From: Pseudomonadota bacterium
GTDB taxonomy: Bacteria; Pseudomonadota; Alphaproteobacteria; RF32; CAG-239
Reading direction: 5' to 3'
NCBI GenBank assembly: GCA_018362935.1
Contig: JAHALQ010000002.1
Location: forward strand, 1-64,000
DNA length: 64,000 nucleotides
A model generated the notes under the pieces. The model ran no database searches. It worked only from the letters and a program-made list of their open reading frames with translations, and was not told the DNA's origin. The stretch's first letter is position 1; each line of letters opens with the position of its first letter. A program made the translations under genes and the position numbers. Shown here one piece after another: positions 61,698 through 64,000 of this stretch.

Positions 61698-61725
61698 TTA
61701 GACATTTAAACTAAAAGAGTATAAT
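61698..61725 (+). promoter_or_regulatory. Promoter and vir box, copy 2, upstream of virB7
   Basis: TTAGAC (61698-61703), 16-base spacer, TATAAT (61720-61725). The -10 overlaps CTAAAAGAGTATAA (61711-61724), identical to the box before the first VirB2-like gene. A second candidate (TTGACA 61660-61665, TATAAT 61685-61690, 19-base spacer) lies upstream. Confidence 0.6.
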
Positions 61726-61775
61726 TTCGTAATAACTGGATAAGTATATATAGTGGAAAAGAAAGGCCTTTCTTC

Positions 61776-61964
61776 ATGAAAAAATATTCTAGAATTTTGT
61801 TATTGCTTATTTTGTTCCTGCTTTCCGGCTGTTTTGGCTCTTATTATGAGCCGGAGCCTGTCGGTATCGGCAAGGGCAGCGATGAGCTGAAACTGTCGCC
61901 CTGCGCCTGCATGGAAATAGAACTTCCCAAAACTTTGCCGGACTGGTTTGTCGCAACAATTTAA
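61776..61964 (+). CDS. VirB7-like lipoprotein
   Basis: A 62-residue lipoprotein: signal peptide of 18 residues with lipobox LLSGC (Cys 19), then a short periplasmic tail with two more Cys (SPCACMEIEL). Its size and position just before virB8 copy 2 and virB9 fit VirB7, the outer-membrane lipoprotein that binds VirB9. It starts a new transcription unit after the promoter at 61698. Confidence 0.7.
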   Translation: MKKYSRILLLLILFLLSGCFGSYYEPEPVGIGKGSDELKLSPCACMEIELPKTLPDWFVATI

Positions 61965-61980
61965 GGGATAGAGAAGTCTG

Positions 61981-62709
61981 ATGGCGGAAAGAATAGAAGG
62001 AAATACGGGCGGACGGAGGCTGATTGGCGGCAGAACGGCGGAAAACGCCGCGCAAAAACAGTCTTCCGAGCTTTTTGTCGCCAACGTCGGCGAAAAAAGG
62101 TATTTGTGGACGGCTCGCGCCTTCGCGGTAATCACGGCGCTGAGCATTTGCTGCAATCTCGTTCTTATCTTGGCTATTTTTCAGGTTTTGCCGCTGTATC
62201 GCGTCGAACCTTTTCTGCTGACTTTTCAAAACCGTTCCGAACAGGTTTACAACATCCAGCCTATCCGCGAGGGCATGCGCAACCAAAAGGCGATAACCGA
62301 AGTGTTTGTCCGTCAGTATGTGCTGATGCGCAGTTCGTTCAGCCGCGACATTCCTGAGATGGAAGCGCGCTGGATGCCGGGCGGCCCCATTCAGGAAATG
62401 TCGACGCCGAATATTTATCAGGACTTTCTGAACAATACCGCCAAAAAAGCGCTGAACATTATCAAGACCCGCGGTTTGTCGCGCGAGGTCAAAATCCTTT
62501 CGGTCAACGAGCTGACCAATGGCATTTGGCAGGTGGAATACGAAACCCGCGACATGTATCCTGATTCCGCCAAGCCGGAAGTAAACTACTGGACTGCATC
62601 GCTCAATGTCGGCTATCGCAAGAAAACCGTCAAATACGGCGACCGTCTCAAAAATCCGGTCGGCTTTACCGTTAATAAATATTCTTTGACCTATAATAAA
62701 GTGGAGTAA
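61981..62709 (+). CDS. VirB8-like protein, copy 2
   Basis: A 242-residue second VirB8 family protein: one membrane segment (about 42-66), YRVEPFLLTFQNRSEQVY, the central FLNNTAKKALNIIKTRG helix and FTVNKYSLTYN at the end, matching copy 1 block for block but with low overall identity. Duplicated VirB8 is known in some Rickettsiales-type systems and may allow mixed oligomers (inference). Confidence 0.8.
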   Translation: MAERIEGNTGGRRLIGGRTAENAAQKQSSELFVANVGEKRYLWTARAFAVITALSICCNLVLILAIFQVLPLYRVEPFLLTFQNRSEQVYNIQPIREGMRNQKAITEVFVRQYVLMRSSFSRDIPEMEARWMPGGPIQEMSTPNIYQDFLNNTAKKALNIIKTRGLSREVKILSVNELTNGIWQVEYETRDMYPDSAKPEVNYWTASLNVGYRKKTVKYGDRLKNPVGFTVNKYSLTYNKVE

Positions 62710-62710
62710 T

Positions 62711-64000
62711 TTGAAAGTGGCACTTATAACTGGAAAATCAAATTTATTGTTGTTTGCCGGGTTTCTTGGCTCCCTTTTATGGTCTGTGCAGGTTTCTGCG
62801 CAACAGGTTAATCAGCAGGTGATGGATGCCAGCGCCGATCAGGCGCAGGGCAACTATACGCCGATGAATCTCGGCTACGCCGGCTTTAATTCTCTGGGGA
62901 TGACACAGGCCGCTTGGCTTGACCCGCTGCAAAACCTCGGCGAGGGGCAGAGCAAACCGGCCTACTCCCGTTATTACTGGTCGCCGGATTTGGTTTTGCC
63001 GGTTCGTGTGCGCGAAGGCATGATTACCCTGATTAATTTCCCCAATTGGGAAATGATTGAAGATATTTTCATCGGTGACAACGCGACGTTTGACGGGCAG
63101 ATTTCCGGTCCGAATTCCTTGATGCTTTATCCGCGCAAGGGCGCAAATGTCGGTGTCGATACCAACGTTATCGTCTTCGGACGCTCCGGCAACCGCTATG
63201 TCTTTTATGTCAAGAGCGAAGCCGTCAATACCGAACGTCTGACCAATTCGATTATCGACATCGATGTTGTCGGCGGCAACGACGGTTCCGGCGGTACGCC
63301 GAACTTCGGCAGCGGCGGCGTGCTTGGCGTTCATACCGGCGGCACGACTTCCGGCGGCAAATCGGTTGACGCCAACTACACCCGCAGTTTCCAAAAAAGC
63401 GACTGGCTGAAGTCTATTCCGCTGGATCCGTCAAAATTCCGTTTTGATTTGGAGGTTTATGTTCCGAACCCGGATGACGTCGTCATTGCGCCGGAGCGCG
63501 TCTGGCGCGACGATATCTTTACCTATATCGATTTGGGCAAAAAAGCACTGAATATGATGCAGCGTCCGGTCGTCAGCATGATTGTCGAGCGTGTTGAAGT
63601 GCCGGTCGGTTTCCGCACCAAAGGCCCGGATAACCGCCTGATTATTGTCGAGGGCGTCGGAGATTTAGTATTGCGCAACGGCAAACGTATCATTTGCATC
63701 AAACTGCGCCGTTCGGATGCTTCCGGTCTGGAATACGCGATTGATTCGGCTGATTATCTGCCGCCGACATGGGATGTCCAGGGCGGGCTGCCGGCACAGC
63801 AGGGAGCCGGTGGAGCGGCAAAAACCGGCGTTCCGTACGGAGCAGCCGGCGCGGGAATGCCGGGCGGACAGGCTCCAGGGCAATATGATATTCAGGTCGG
63901 GCAGAGCCAGGTTATCGTGCCGCAATACGCCAACGGTGCCGGCGGCCAGAATGTAAGTGTCGGCTACCAGCCGGGAGGCGGGGCTGCTGCAAACTTTGAT
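62711..64000 (+). CDS. virB9: VirB9-like outer-membrane complex protein (3' partial)
   Basis: The reading frame runs off the window end. Start is TTG at 62711 (GGAG upstream) or GTG at 62717; a signal peptide ends VSA-QQ. The first 320 residues match VirB9/TrbG: VRVREGMITLINFPNWEMI, IFIGDNATFDGQI, NRYVFYVKSEA, and VGDLVLRNGKRIICIKLR. A Gly-rich insert lies around 195-215. After the VirB9 block the sequence becomes Gly/Ala/Pro/Gln-rich with no visible stop. It would form the outer-membrane ring with VirB7 and VirB10. Confidence 0.85.
   Translation, partial: MKVALITGKSNLLLFAGFLGSLLWSVQVSAQQVNQQVMDASADQAQGNYTPMNLGYAGFNSLGMTQAAWLDPLQNLGEGQSKPAYSRYYWSPDLVLPVRVREGMITLINFPNWEMIEDIFIGDNATFDGQISGPNSLMLYPRKGANVGVDTNVIVFGRSGNRYVFYVKSEAVNTERLTNSIIDIDVVGGNDGSGGTPNFGSGGVLGVHTGGTTSGGKSVDANYTRSFQKSDWLKSIPLDPSKFRFDLEVYVPNPDDVVIAPERVWRDDIFTYIDLGKKALNMMQRPVVSMIVERVEVPVGFRTKGPDNRLIIVEGVGDLVLRNGKRIICIKLRRSDASGLEYAIDSADYLPPTWDVQGGLPAQQGAGGAAKTGVPYGAAGAGMPGGQAPGQYDIQVGQSQVIVPQYANGAGGQNVSVGYQPGGGAAANFD

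Noticed and set aside
1..64000. CRISPR array
   Set aside because: No set of regularly spaced identical repeats of 24-37 bases with unique spacers was seen; the tRNA-linked repeats are two-copy only.

Overview
The window looks like an alphaproteobacterial chromosome of medium GC, probably from a host-associated or gut lineage (inference). The evidence is the conserved rpmH-rnpA-yidD-yidC-engB block, alphaproteobacterial housekeeping families, and a Vir-type secretion locus next to a plasmid R64-like type IVb pilus locus. I cannot name the species.

Layout. Positions 1-3909 hold the 3' part of an exported Cys-rich, tail-collar-domain protein, then the ribosome/membrane-insertion block. Positions 4025-18053 are mostly housekeeping genes: a methyltransferase, the MntP exporter, two tandem acyl-ACP thioesterases behind a metallo-beta-lactamase-fold gene and a lytic transglycosylase, an amidohydrolase, Nudix and PHP hydrolases, a Y-family polymerase, glutamate racemase and a histidine phosphatase. 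A structured, unassigned RNA with its own promoter and terminator lies at 16988-17153. Three tRNA genes (Val-GAC, Arg-CCT, Ser-GGA) are each followed by odd inverted or direct copies of their own 3' halves. Positions 19476-21008 are an ECF sigma operon with a Spy-like protein. Positions 25007-27883 are a TerY/YegLKI-type kinase, phosphatase and vWA triad.

The second half is a cell-surface machinery region. On the minus strand, 29082-40751 encodes a PilT/DotB-like ATPase, three tandem pilins with nearly identical N-termini, a pilin-like minor subunit, and an R64-type assembly set (PilR, PilQ, PilP, PilO, PilN, PilL/TcpQ). A 550-residue OmpA-like protein (40838-42490) separates it from a divergent plus-strand VirB type IV secretion locus (42819 to the window end).

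The secretion locus is the most unusual part. Three consecutive genes carry the same VirB2-type two-helix segment: a plain 113-residue pilin, a 176-residue version with a small Cys-rich module, and a 1490-residue version in which that segment sits between two very long Ala-rich helical arms. The N-terminal arm has Cys-closed turns about every 80 residues. VirB3 and VirB4 follow. Where VirB5 and VirB6 normally sit there are six tightly coupled genes for exported, mostly coiled-coil proteins of 177 to 1310 residues, then VirB8, VirB7, a second VirB8 and VirB9. No polytopic VirB6, VirB10, VirB11 or VirD4 is recognised inside the window. A 14-base promoter element is shared by the first pilin gene and virB7, which suggests coordinated expression. 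I infer an elaborated VirB apparatus with extended periplasmic or extracellular coiled-coil structures, beside a type IVb pilus with several pilin variants.
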